From Thermoprotei archaeon (GTDB lineage Archaea > Thermoproteota > Thermoprotei_A > Sulfolobales > WANQ01): a stretch of 6,426 bases of DNA. The notes beneath the pieces were generated by a model. The model made no database searches. It was not told the origin of the DNA and saw only the letters and a list, made by a program, of their open reading frames with translations. The number at the start of each line of letters is the position of its first letter. The first letter of the stretch is position 1. Shown here in pieces: positions 1-5,987 of this stretch. The position numbers and the translations under genes are program-made. The stretch is from contig JALWGO010000128.1 in the NCBI GenBank assembly GCA_027038805.1, positions 1 to 6,426 on the forward strand, given 5' to 3'.

Positions 1-151
1 CATAATAGTCGATAGAGTCATATTAATAAAGGAAGATAATGAGAAAAAAGTGACAATAGTATTTGACAGAAGAGTTCCAATCGATAAAATTGAAGAATCT
101 CTTAAAGAATTAGGATATAACGTTAATATTAGAAGGGAAACAATGTACTAG
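1..151 (+). CDS. C-terminal end of an unidentified protein (partial)
   Basis: An open frame runs in from the left edge; its first complete codon is at position 2 and it stops at TAG 149-151. It gives 49 residues with a strand-helix-strand look: a strand around KKVTIVFDRRV, an amphipathic helix PIDKIEESLKELGY, then a short strand NVNIRR and the tail ETMY. This resembles the end of a small alpha/beta (ferredoxin-like) domain, but there are no diagnostic motifs and I do not recognise the family. It converges with the minus-strand operon, with only 14 bases between the two stop codons. That it is coding is supported by the clean frame and plausible secondary structure. The function cannot be named from what is visible. 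Confidence 0.6.
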   Translation, partial: IIVDRVILIKEDNEKKVTIVFDRRVPIDKIEESLKELGYNVNIRRETMY

Positions 152-165
152 GCACCTAATACAAG

Positions 166-423
166 TCATTTCTGTTTCTTTCTTCTTCTACGGCGTCTAC
201 CCTGCTCTCTTTTTATAGAAGAAGTTATTGATTCTAAAAGTTTCCTTCCCTCCTCTTCTGATATCTCGCCTCTAAGCATACGATCCCAGATCTCCGTTAC
301 TTGGAGTAATATTTCCAGGCTATTAGTATCGAAAACCTCTTCACTTATAAGCGGCTCTTCCTCAACAGTCTTTTCCTCTTGATCAGCAGTCGGTGTCACC
401 TCTCCTATTTCTTCTTCAACCAT
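166..423 (-). CDS. Small charge-segregated protein, unknown function
   Basis: This is an 85-residue protein I cannot assign to a family. Residues 1-30 are strongly acidic (12 Asp/Glu against one Lys). Residues 35-70 look like two amphipathic helices split at RGEIS. The last 15 residues hold 11 Arg/Lys, including six consecutive Arg (76-81). There is no membrane segment, signal peptide or metal-binding cluster. The ATG lies inside the end of the upstream ATPase gene (8-base overlap, ATGGTTGA) and is preceded by AGGGGGT four bases upstream, so translation is probably coupled and the start is well supported. A basic tail could bind nucleic acid and an acidic arm could block or mimic it, so an accessory to the neighbouring ATPase is a reasonable guess, but it is only inference from charge and position. 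Confidence 0.75.
   Translation of the reverse strand: MVEEEIGEVTPTADQEEKTVEEEPLISEEVFDTNSLEILLQVTEIWDRMLRGEISEEEGRKLLESITSSIKREQGRRRRRRKKQK
169..189 (+). terminator. Pyrimidine-rich tract, possible U-rich terminator for the left-edge gene
   Basis: Starting 17 bases after the left-edge stop codon, the plus strand is almost pure T/C, with a single G at 174. Archaeal termination commonly occurs at U-rich runs without a hairpin, so this could end the plus-strand transcript. The same bases on the other strand encode the Lys/Arg-rich tail of the 85-residue protein, which could explain the composition by itself. No stem-loop is seen. Confidence 0.2.
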
Positions 424-2251
424 TTTTACCCCCTAGTTTCCGAGTGAAGTCAATGAGCAGAGGCTCCCTTATTAAACTATCCTTTACAAGTCCATGGAAC
501 CTAGGTAAATAGTATAAGGCTTTTCTGATAGCATCTAACCGGTTATCAGCTTGATACCCCGCCAATAATCTTGCAGAATACTCAAGGTTTTGCGGCTCCC
601 TTAATTGTAATACTACTTGTAGTGATGTATTCCCTATGATATCTTCGCTTATACTTTTTGGATGTTGTGTTAGTACTATAACACCTATTCTGTATTTTCT
701 ACTCTCAGCCACAATCTTAGCTAGAATGTTTTTATTGTCTCCAGCTATTCTGTGTGCCTCATCCACTACAAGATATTTCATGTTATTGTTTTGTCTCGAA
801 AGTATTGGTAAATTATCGTATATCTTTAATAATAAAAGTTCTGCGTATAGATTCTTAAAATACTCACTATACAATGGAGATAGATCTACAATTGTTATTG
901 TCGAAAATACTCTATCTATAGGAATTGCTTCTTCACCAAAGAATTCTTGTGCAAGAGTTCTTATGTATGGTTCTAAGCTCCTAACACTTCTGAGTTCTTG
1001 GTCTGTTTGTACGTTATCCAAAACAAGATTATATGCTTCTAGTAAGGCTCTATTCTCACTGTCTTTTAGCTCATGTATTATGGTATATGCTTCTTCTATT
1101 ATTTTCTGGAGATAGATTCTCTGAAGTGGCCCGAGATTAAAAATTCTTTGAATAATTGATGCTATCTCCAAGCTCTTTTCCTTTATGTTGTGTCTGCTTA
1201 ATATGTCAAATAAGCTAACTCTCTTTTCAGCAGTATTCAAAATGTTTACATCTATTTCTGGGAAAATCTTCTCGAATAGTCTTTTATACTCCCCGTGAAA
1301 ATCTATTATTATTATAGATGAATTGAATATTACATGTAGTCCGTGTGATAAAATGGTTGCCAATGTACTTTTTCCAGTTCCACTTGATCCAACTATTAGT
1401 ATATGTGGATTTTCGTGTAAGCTTGGATCATAATAGAAATTCGCATTTACTTTAGTCCACTCCCATTGTTCTTTTATTGAGATGTGTTTATCAGTGTCAG
1501 AGAAATCATATTTACTAATAGCACCCTTAATGTATTTTAGTTTGGCTTTTATCTTGCCAAGATACACGCCTTTCTTTGGTATGTTTATTTCCTCTATTTT
1601 GCTGTTTAGATCTGATAATAATGACAGAAATACTAATGGTGAAAACCAAGACGAGATTGCAATCAATACACTTACTGTAAGAGGGATATTGCCTATGATC
1701 GCCATAGTACTAGTTATTACGGATACCAGTATACCGCTTATATAGAACTCTGATAAATCCCTTAACAATGAGGTAATTATGTAAGCCATGTAAAAAAATG
1801 CACCAAGCAATACAAAAGTCTCGGCCATTATTATCGTTAATGAGCGTTTATTCATACTAATAGAAAATGTATTCTCTAATAACTGTTTTATACTTAACAG
1901 GGGATCGTGTGGTAGTTTTTTCTCAACAATTACCTTAAATATTATTACCAATAATACACCTATCAACATTATGCTATTTTTAAATACATTAAACACATTA
2001 TAGTACTCTGCAATCATATATTGTGATAAACTTATTCTTATATGGTTAATATTTATTATAAATGGTATGATAGATATAGCCAAAGGTATTATTAATGTAC
2101 TACTTAAATATGTTGTAACAATAGTTACGATAAGTATTAGTGTAAGCATTATGATGGCTTGTACGGGATTACGAAGAATGTTTGCCATATTAGTTTTCAT
2201 CAAAATTACTGATAATATCAGTAAAATAATCGTTGCTACGGTGCTTCTCAC
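416..2251 (-). CDS. Polytopic membrane HerA/VirB4-superfamily ATPase (CedB candidate)
   Basis: This is a 611-residue protein in two parts. Residues 1-215 hold about six to seven hydrophobic helices (near 5-18, 32-50, 52-68, 92-109, 138-162, 169-186 and 191-211). The rest is a cytoplasmic RecA-fold motor of the HerA/FtsK/VirB4 type: Walker A GSSGTGKST at 288-296, the HerA-typical DFHGEY at 317-322, Walker B YLVVDEAHR at 493-501, a sensor-like LTQHP at 527-531, and QLRE at 549-552, whose Arg could be the inter-subunit finger. Such hexameric ATPases pump DNA. Divergent linkage to cedA1-cedA makes this a candidate CedB, the Ced DNA-import ATPase, though a VirB4-like gene follows cedA and could be CedB instead. 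I prefer GTG 2251 because AGGTG lies nine bases upstream; the frame opens further to a GTG at 2263, and later starts exist at 2200 and 2188. It overlaps the upstream Fe-S gene by 62 bases. Confidence 0.85.
   Translation of the reverse strand: MRSTVATIILLILSVILMKTNMANILRNPVQAIIMLTLILIVTIVTTYLSSTLIIPLAISIIPFIININHIRISLSQYMIAEYYNVFNVFKNSIMLIGVLLVIIFKVIVEKKLPHDPLLSIKQLLENTFSISMNKRSLTIIMAETFVLLGAFFYMAYIITSLLRDLSEFYISGILVSVITSTMAIIGNIPLTVSVLIAISSWFSPLVFLSLLSDLNSKIEEINIPKKGVYLGKIKAKLKYIKGAISKYDFSDTDKHISIKEQWEWTKVNANFYYDPSLHENPHILIVGSSGTGKSTLATILSHGLHVIFNSSIIIIDFHGEYKRLFEKIFPEIDVNILNTAEKRVSLFDILSRHNIKEKSLEIASIIQRIFNLGPLQRIYLQKIIEEAYTIIHELKDSENRALLEAYNLVLDNVQTDQELRSVRSLEPYIRTLAQEFFGEEAIPIDRVFSTITIVDLSPLYSEYFKNLYAELLLLKIYDNLPILSRQNNNMKYLVVDEAHRIAGDNKNILAKIVAESRKYRIGVIVLTQHPKSISEDIIGNTSLQVVLQLREPQNLEYSARLLAGYQADNRLDAIRKALYYLPRFHGLVKDSLIREPLLIDFTRKLGGKNG
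428..434 (-). promoter_or_regulatory. Ribosome-binding site for the 85-residue protein
   Basis: On the minus strand AGGGGGT stands four bases (AAAA) before the ATG at 423. It pairs with the 3' end of archaeal 16S rRNA if one G-U pair is allowed. It lies within the final codons of the ATPase gene, as expected for coupled translation in an operon. Confidence 0.55.
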
Positions 2252-4202
2252 TAGTGCTAGCACCTATTTGTTTAAGTGTTAAATTCTTTATAATATTAAT
2301 TGTTTCTTTTCTTTTTATCTTTCCCGGCCTTCGCCATCCATCTGGTTTGTTTAATATGATACTTGAAAGTATCTTATCTACAGTTAGTTCTGCTAGCGGA
2401 CATTCTTTTACACAGATAAAACAACTTATGCATTTGTTTGGATCTACTATAGGTGTCTTTTCAACTCTTATAGCATTTGTTGGACACCATAATTCGCAGC
2501 TTCGACATCCTGCACAGTAATCTCCCCTATATGCAAGCTTTAAAACGTCTAGTACATGTTCTATTTTCTTTGTCTCTGGAAGTTCTTTTTTGTATTTTAT
2601 AATTATTTTATTATCTGTCTGCCTTATTATAGAGAAGGGAGTTTCTATATAGTCGTTTTTATTGATGCCTTGTATTATTGGTAATTGATTGTATATTCCT
2701 TTATTTAGCCTTTCTTCGAACTCTATATAGACGTGATCGTTAGCGACCTCTATTCTTATTGGCTTATTTGGTAGATGTGAGAGGTACTCGTGTTTCCACG
2801 AGTATTTTAGTCGAGTTTTTTGCATTAGTTGTTTTTTAACACTTGACGGTCCCAGCCATCGCCATAATCCTAGCTTGATGCAGGTCTCACTGCAGTTAAA
2901 ACTTCTTAGTACGCTTACCCACTTGTTCCATAGCTCTGGATGGGTTTTTGACACTATATGAAATTCTGCCAGTGTGCTTGCTGGACAAAGATAACATCCT
3001 ATTCTCTCAAAACCCTTGTAATAGAGCGGGTTTACGAGCTCTACGAGCTTGTGTTTATGTATATACAACCATAGAATAAATTGAGGCCATTCATGTATAG
3101 GCGCTATTGAGAGAACATGAGGAGCCCATTGGTTTCTCCAAACCTTTGGACTACGCGCACGGTCATAGGACTCGTAAGCACGTTGTCCCAGAATGTTTAA
3201 AGCTCCAAGAGGCCATTTTCTTCTTGTCAGTCTAGCAAATGGTACTAGCTTTACAACCTTGCAACACCATCGATAGTTTCTTGCAGGGGGTCCGAAGGAT
3301 CTTATAGCAGTCCAGAATGAGTTTCCTGCATCAGCTATCTCAATTCTTAAATTGTATTTTTCCACAGTTCTCTCTACTGTTTCTATAGTCTCAGGTAATT
3401 CTATTCCCGTATTATTAAACATTAAGATTGGCTCGATTCCCGATTCTAATGTTAGATGTAATGTAGCAAGACTATCTTTTCCACCAGAAAACGATACGAT
3501 AACGTTTTTTCTTATCTTGGAACTCATAGTGTGAAGAAATTTTATTGCACGAGACTTATAGTAATACAATGCATAATCATTATATTTTAGTAAATCGTTT
3601 ATATCTGTTCTTTTACTTATAATGTTTGTGAATTGACCATATTTTCTCTCATTTTTCTCCATATCAAAAATCTTTTTTATCCTATACAAGTTGTCTCGTA
3701 CTTTCTCTAAAACTCCTCCTTTTTCTTCTTGAGAGATCTCCGCTATTAAGATATACTCAGAGAATCCATTTACTTTTACTAAATCGCCTTCGCTAACATT
3801 GTTTAATTTAATTGTATCCACGACCTTATTATGTAGTAATATGTACGCAGCTAATTCGCTGGGTCTATATATGTGTTTACCCAAGTAAGGATTATAGTAT
3901 ATTGATCCTATGTTTTCTCCTCCTACAATTATTCTTCTACGTTCATCAATATAGGGTTCCTTGACCAATAATACTATCTTTTGATCCCATATTGTACCTC
4001 TATTACTAGTCAAGCCTAGACTTTCTTTTATAGCCTTATTTATTCTTTCGATATCCGTGGGTAGGGCTATTCTCGCATCACCAGGAGGTGGTAAGATTAA
4101 TCTTTTACAATTACCCTCCTTTATAGGGAAATCTAATATTGGTACATTAATATCGGAACACCAGTATAGGTTTACACTAATGCTCCATCCTCTCCTCTTC
4201 AT
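2190..4202 (-). CDS. PP-loop PAPS-reductase-like protein with PUA-like region and C-terminal 2x[4Fe-4S] ferredoxin domain
   Basis: This is a 670-residue cytoplasmic protein. In order: an N-terminal segment with C15, C32 and PPPGDAR (38-44); a PUA-like stretch around 91-157; a PAPS reductase/adenine-nucleotide alpha-hydrolase core with PP-loop SFSGGKDS at 237-244; a CC pair at 313-314 and CxxC at 403/406, the spacing pattern of the [4Fe-4S] site of APS reductases and DndC-type proteins; then two ferredoxin motifs CxxCxxCxxxCP, cysteines 563/566/569/573 and 591/594/597/601, and a basic tail. This matches the widespread archaeal family usually annotated as phosphoadenosine phosphosulfate reductase, whose true substrate is to my knowledge unsettled. 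I see no C-terminal catalytic ECG-type cysteine motif, so assimilatory sulfate reduction is doubtful; PP-loop adenylation coupled to Fe-S or sulfur chemistry is the likelier theme. ATG 4202 is chosen because AAGGTG ends six bases before it. It is the first gene of the minus-strand operon. Confidence 0.88.
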   Translation of the reverse strand: MKRRGWSISVNLYWCSDINVPILDFPIKEGNCKRLILPPPGDARIALPTDIERINKAIKESLGLTSNRGTIWDQKIVLLVKEPYIDERRRIIVGGENIGSIYYNPYLGKHIYRPSELAAYILLHNKVVDTIKLNNVSEGDLVKVNGFSEYILIAEISQEEKGGVLEKVRDNLYRIKKIFDMEKNERKYGQFTNIISKRTDINDLLKYNDYALYYYKSRAIKFLHTMSSKIRKNVIVSFSGGKDSLATLHLTLESGIEPILMFNNTGIELPETIETVERTVEKYNLRIEIADAGNSFWTAIRSFGPPARNYRWCCKVVKLVPFARLTRRKWPLGALNILGQRAYESYDRARSPKVWRNQWAPHVLSIAPIHEWPQFILWLYIHKHKLVELVNPLYYKGFERIGCYLCPASTLAEFHIVSKTHPELWNKWVSVLRSFNCSETCIKLGLWRWLGPSSVKKQLMQKTRLKYSWKHEYLSHLPNKPIRIEVANDHVYIEFEERLNKGIYNQLPIIQGINKNDYIETPFSIIRQTDNKIIIKYKKELPETKKIEHVLDVLKLAYRGDYCAGCRSCELWCPTNAIRVEKTPIVDPNKCISCFICVKECPLAELTVDKILSSIILNKPDGWRRPGKIKRKETINIIKNLTLKQIGASTSEKHRSNDYFTDIISNFDEN
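2261..2265 (-). promoter_or_regulatory. AGGTG ribosome-binding site that decides the ATPase start
   Basis: On the minus strand AGGTG matches the anti-Shine-Dalgarno complement and sits nine bases before GTG 2251. The GTG embedded in it (2263-2261) is in frame and would be taken as the start by a longest-frame rule, but nothing resembling a ribosome-binding site precedes it. The site lies inside the coding sequence of the upstream Fe-S protein. Confidence 0.45.
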
Positions 4203-4208
4203 CAAGGG

Positions 4209-4214
4209 CACCTT
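4209..4214 (-). promoter_or_regulatory. AAGGTG ribosome-binding site for the Fe-S/PP-loop protein
   Basis: On the minus strand AAGGTG is followed by a six-base spacer (CCCTTG) and ATG 4202. The in-frame GTG at 4211 is part of this motif, so the start should be the ATG, three codons later than the longest frame. Confidence 0.6.
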
Positions 4215-4242
4215 ACGTTTACCTAGTATGTCCGTATTAACG

Positions 4243-4253
4243 CTTTTTATAGG
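4243..4253. promoter_or_regulatory. Divergent archaeal promoter box shared by both operons
   Basis: The only strong A/T box in the 75-bp divergent gap reads CTTTTTATAGG on the plus strand and CCTATAAAAAG on the minus strand, TATA-box-like both ways. With the usual spacing of about 25 bp, plus-strand transcription would begin near 4272-4275, a few bases before the cedA1 ATG (leaderless or nearly so). Minus-strand transcription would begin near 4222, giving a leader of about 20 bases that contains the AAGGTG site. TFB-recognition elements are not clear on either side. Whether both directions are used is inferred from the layout. Confidence 0.5.
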
Positions 4254-4277
4254 TTCTTAGTCTAAAATAGGGGTATT

Positions 4278-4541
4278 ATGGATATTATTGAACTTATAAG
4301 GAGTTTAACTATACAAGTAAGTGCAATCGCCTGGGTTTTATTTTTCTTGTCATGGATAATTGGTTGGGCTATACGTGGTTCCCCAATACCTTTCATAAGA
4401 GTTAAGAGAGCGGGCCAGGATATAATAGAAGATTCTGTTATTGCAGCTTTCTGGTTAGCGATGGGTAGTACAGTGTTTGCTATAATATCGTATCTTGTAT
4501 CAATGATTTCAATGCCCTTTCCGGAACCACCAATGCCATAG
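4278..4541 (+). CDS. cedA1: CedA1, two-helix pilin-like subunit of the Ced DNA-import system
   Basis: This is an 87-residue membrane protein with two hydrophobic helices (about 13-31 and 52-76) joined by a basic loop, RGSPIPFIRVKRAGQD, and a short proline-rich end (MPFPEPPMP). Size, hairpin topology and loop match CedA1, the crenarchaeal homologue of the conjugative pilin VirB2, which forms the pilus of the DNA-import apparatus. As in VirB2, the basic loop should be cytoplasmic in the membrane form, with both ends outside. There is no signal peptide, consistent with direct insertion. The ATG at 4278 has AGGGGT three bases upstream, but the promoter box predicts a start of transcription so close that the site may be partly lost and the message leaderless. 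It is the first gene of the plus-strand operon, six bases before cedA. An overlapping minus-strand open frame (4262-4564) is an antisense shadow. Confidence 0.88.
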   Translation: MDIIELIRSLTIQVSAIAWVLFFLSWIIGWAIRGSPIPFIRVKRAGQDIIEDSVIAAFWLAMGSTVFAIISYLVSMISMPFPEPPMP

Positions 4542-4547
4542 TAAGGT

Positions 4548-5981
4548 ATGGTAGCATTGTTCAATGACTGGGTTTTATTAGTAGCATTTAATCTTGCAGT
4601 TCTATCATATTATTTGGGCATACTCATATATGCTTTACCAATACCGTGGTATGGTATAAAAAGGTGGGGACCCTTATTAATTATTGATGGCATATTTTCT
4701 GCTATCCTAATATTTAGTTTCAATATATTAATACAAGCTGTTAATTATATATTTTCAATACTGAATTTATCGTGGAACGATTTTATTGCATGGACTAATG
4801 CTGTAATATCATCTATTTTCTCACTGATGTTCTTTATCCAGTTAGTTGGAAATATATTAACGCGTTTAAGTTTAGGATTTATACCAAATTTCTTTCGTCC
4901 CCTTTACTCGCTTCTATCTTATTCGCTTACATCACTTTTATTAATACAGCTTATAGCTATGATTATTCGCTTACACTACACTAAACTAATAGCTTTAGGA
5001 ATAGCATTATTTGCTGTACCGTTCCGTATAGCTCGTACTGCGGGCGCGATTCTAATATCGTTTTCTATAGTATTTTACCTAGGTCTACCCTTGCTTCCTC
5101 TATTTGTTCAAAGTTTTTCTCAACCACAAGAAATTAGTACTGCTATATACACTTATGGTGTGTCATTTCCACGGTATGTAATTGAAGGTCATAATGGTAG
5201 TATGGTTCCCTATTCTATATTATATCTTTACTCAATAAACGGGTCGTTGCTTGCAAAATATATTGCTAATTCAAATGGTACTATATATGCATCCTTCCCC
5301 TATAAGGGTTCTCCAAGTAATTATTATAAGATGAAAGTTGAATATCTAGGATACTTATTTGATACTATACCCCATACCTTTATCAATAATTTTACTTGTA
5401 ATTTAATGAAATCTCCTACTAACAATACATCATGTACTATAAATATCCATGTTCCCGGAATACTGTACGCTTCCCCGTGCCTAGTATTACTCAATGTATG
5501 GAATGCAAGTGTAAAAGACTTCAAGGTTCTTAAATCAAATGAGATATTCTTGTTATTAAATGTAAGCAAGAAGGGCGTGTATGAAATAATGTCGTGGAGT
5601 GGAAATAGTAACATAGAAATTCTATTAAATAATTCTATAATTTCTTACGGCAGGATAACGATAGATAGTACAGAATGGTACGGTAATGAATTACATTATC
5701 TTAAGATAAAGCTAGATAAAGGACTATGGAATATATCAGTTCTCCTAGATGATAGTTGCAGACAAGTTAGTTTAGACAAAGATATAGTTGAAGTATATTA
5801 TATAAGAGATATAATGAATACTTCTAATATATTGGAATTCGTTGAGTATTCATCGTCGTATTATTTCTTTTCGTCAATTATATTGTCGTCATCGTATCTA
5901 GTTCTACTCACAGTAATATCATATGGGGTTGCGTTATTGCTTGGTGGTCGTTATCCACGAATACCGTTAAGAATGTTTTAA
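4548..5981 (+). CDS. cedA: CedA, polytopic channel-like component of the Ced DNA-import system
   Basis: This is a 477-residue membrane protein directly after cedA1. Helices lie near 8-29, 43-70, 84-104, 120-141, 145-157, 166-188 and 440-465, giving seven TMs with the N-terminus outside and the C-terminus inside. This fits CedA, the VirB6-like inner-membrane component. The three predicted cytoplasmic loops each carry a Pro-aromatic-basic patch (PIPWYGIKRWG, FIPNFFRPL, VPFRIARTAG) like the CedA1 loop, and the tail ends GGRYPRIPLRMF. Residues about 190-438 form one large external domain with 11 N-glycosylation sequons (N216, 231, 243, 281, 292, 293, 319, 338, 361, 395, 424) and all four cysteines of the protein (284, 296, 311, 404), so surface exposure and disulfides are likely. 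AAGGT directly abuts ATG 4548; with normal spacing the TTG at 4557 is an alternative start. The following gene begins one base after the stop. Confidence 0.87.
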   Translation: MVALFNDWVLLVAFNLAVLSYYLGILIYALPIPWYGIKRWGPLLIIDGIFSAILIFSFNILIQAVNYIFSILNLSWNDFIAWTNAVISSIFSLMFFIQLVGNILTRLSLGFIPNFFRPLYSLLSYSLTSLLLIQLIAMIIRLHYTKLIALGIALFAVPFRIARTAGAILISFSIVFYLGLPLLPLFVQSFSQPQEISTAIYTYGVSFPRYVIEGHNGSMVPYSILYLYSINGSLLAKYIANSNGTIYASFPYKGSPSNYYKMKVEYLGYLFDTIPHTFINNFTCNLMKSPTNNTSCTINIHVPGILYASPCLVLLNVWNASVKDFKVLKSNEIFLLLNVSKKGVYEIMSWSGNSNIEILLNNSIISYGRITIDSTEWYGNELHYLKIKLDKGLWNISVLLDDSCRQVSLDKDIVEVYYIRDIMNTSNILEFVEYSSSYYFFSSIILSSSYLVLLTVISYGVALLLGGRYPRIPLRMF

Positions 5982-5987
5982 GGTGAT
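5981..5987 (+). promoter_or_regulatory. AGGTGAT ribosome-binding site at the cedA / downstream gene junction
   Basis: AGGTGAT is a seven-base match to the anti-Shine-Dalgarno complement. It overlaps the last base of the cedA stop and contains the in-frame GTG at 5983. No ATG, GTG or TTG follows in frame at normal distance; an ATT at 5992 has the same six-base spacing after AGGTG as the ATG of the Fe-S gene. Confidence 0.5.

Noticed and set aside
636..1115. 159-residue plus-strand open frame inside the HerA-like ATPase
   Set aside because: It is antisense to conserved ATPase motifs, has a low-complexity Ser/Leu-rich translation, and shows no start signals.
2249..2263. Overlapping short palindromes CACTAGTG and GTGCTAGCAC at the ATPase start
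   Set aside because: They are only 8 and 10 bp, have no loop for an RNA hairpin, and lie in doubly coding sequence; chance is sufficient.
2190..4202. Assimilatory PAPS/APS reductase (CysH) function
   Set aside because: The PP-loop and CC/CxxC are present, but no C-terminal catalytic cysteine motif is seen, the PUA-like and ferredoxin parts are atypical, and no sulfate-assimilation genes are nearby.
416..4202. Complete Dnd/Dpt phosphorothioation locus
   Set aside because: Only a PP-loop protein and a HerA-like ATPase are present; no DndD, DndE, DptF or DptG-like gene is visible and the PP-loop protein has a different domain layout.
4262..4564. 100-residue open frame on the minus strand across cedA1
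   Set aside because: It is exactly antisense to cedA1, whose hairpin and loop are recognisable; it has no ribosome-binding site and would collide with the divergent promoter.
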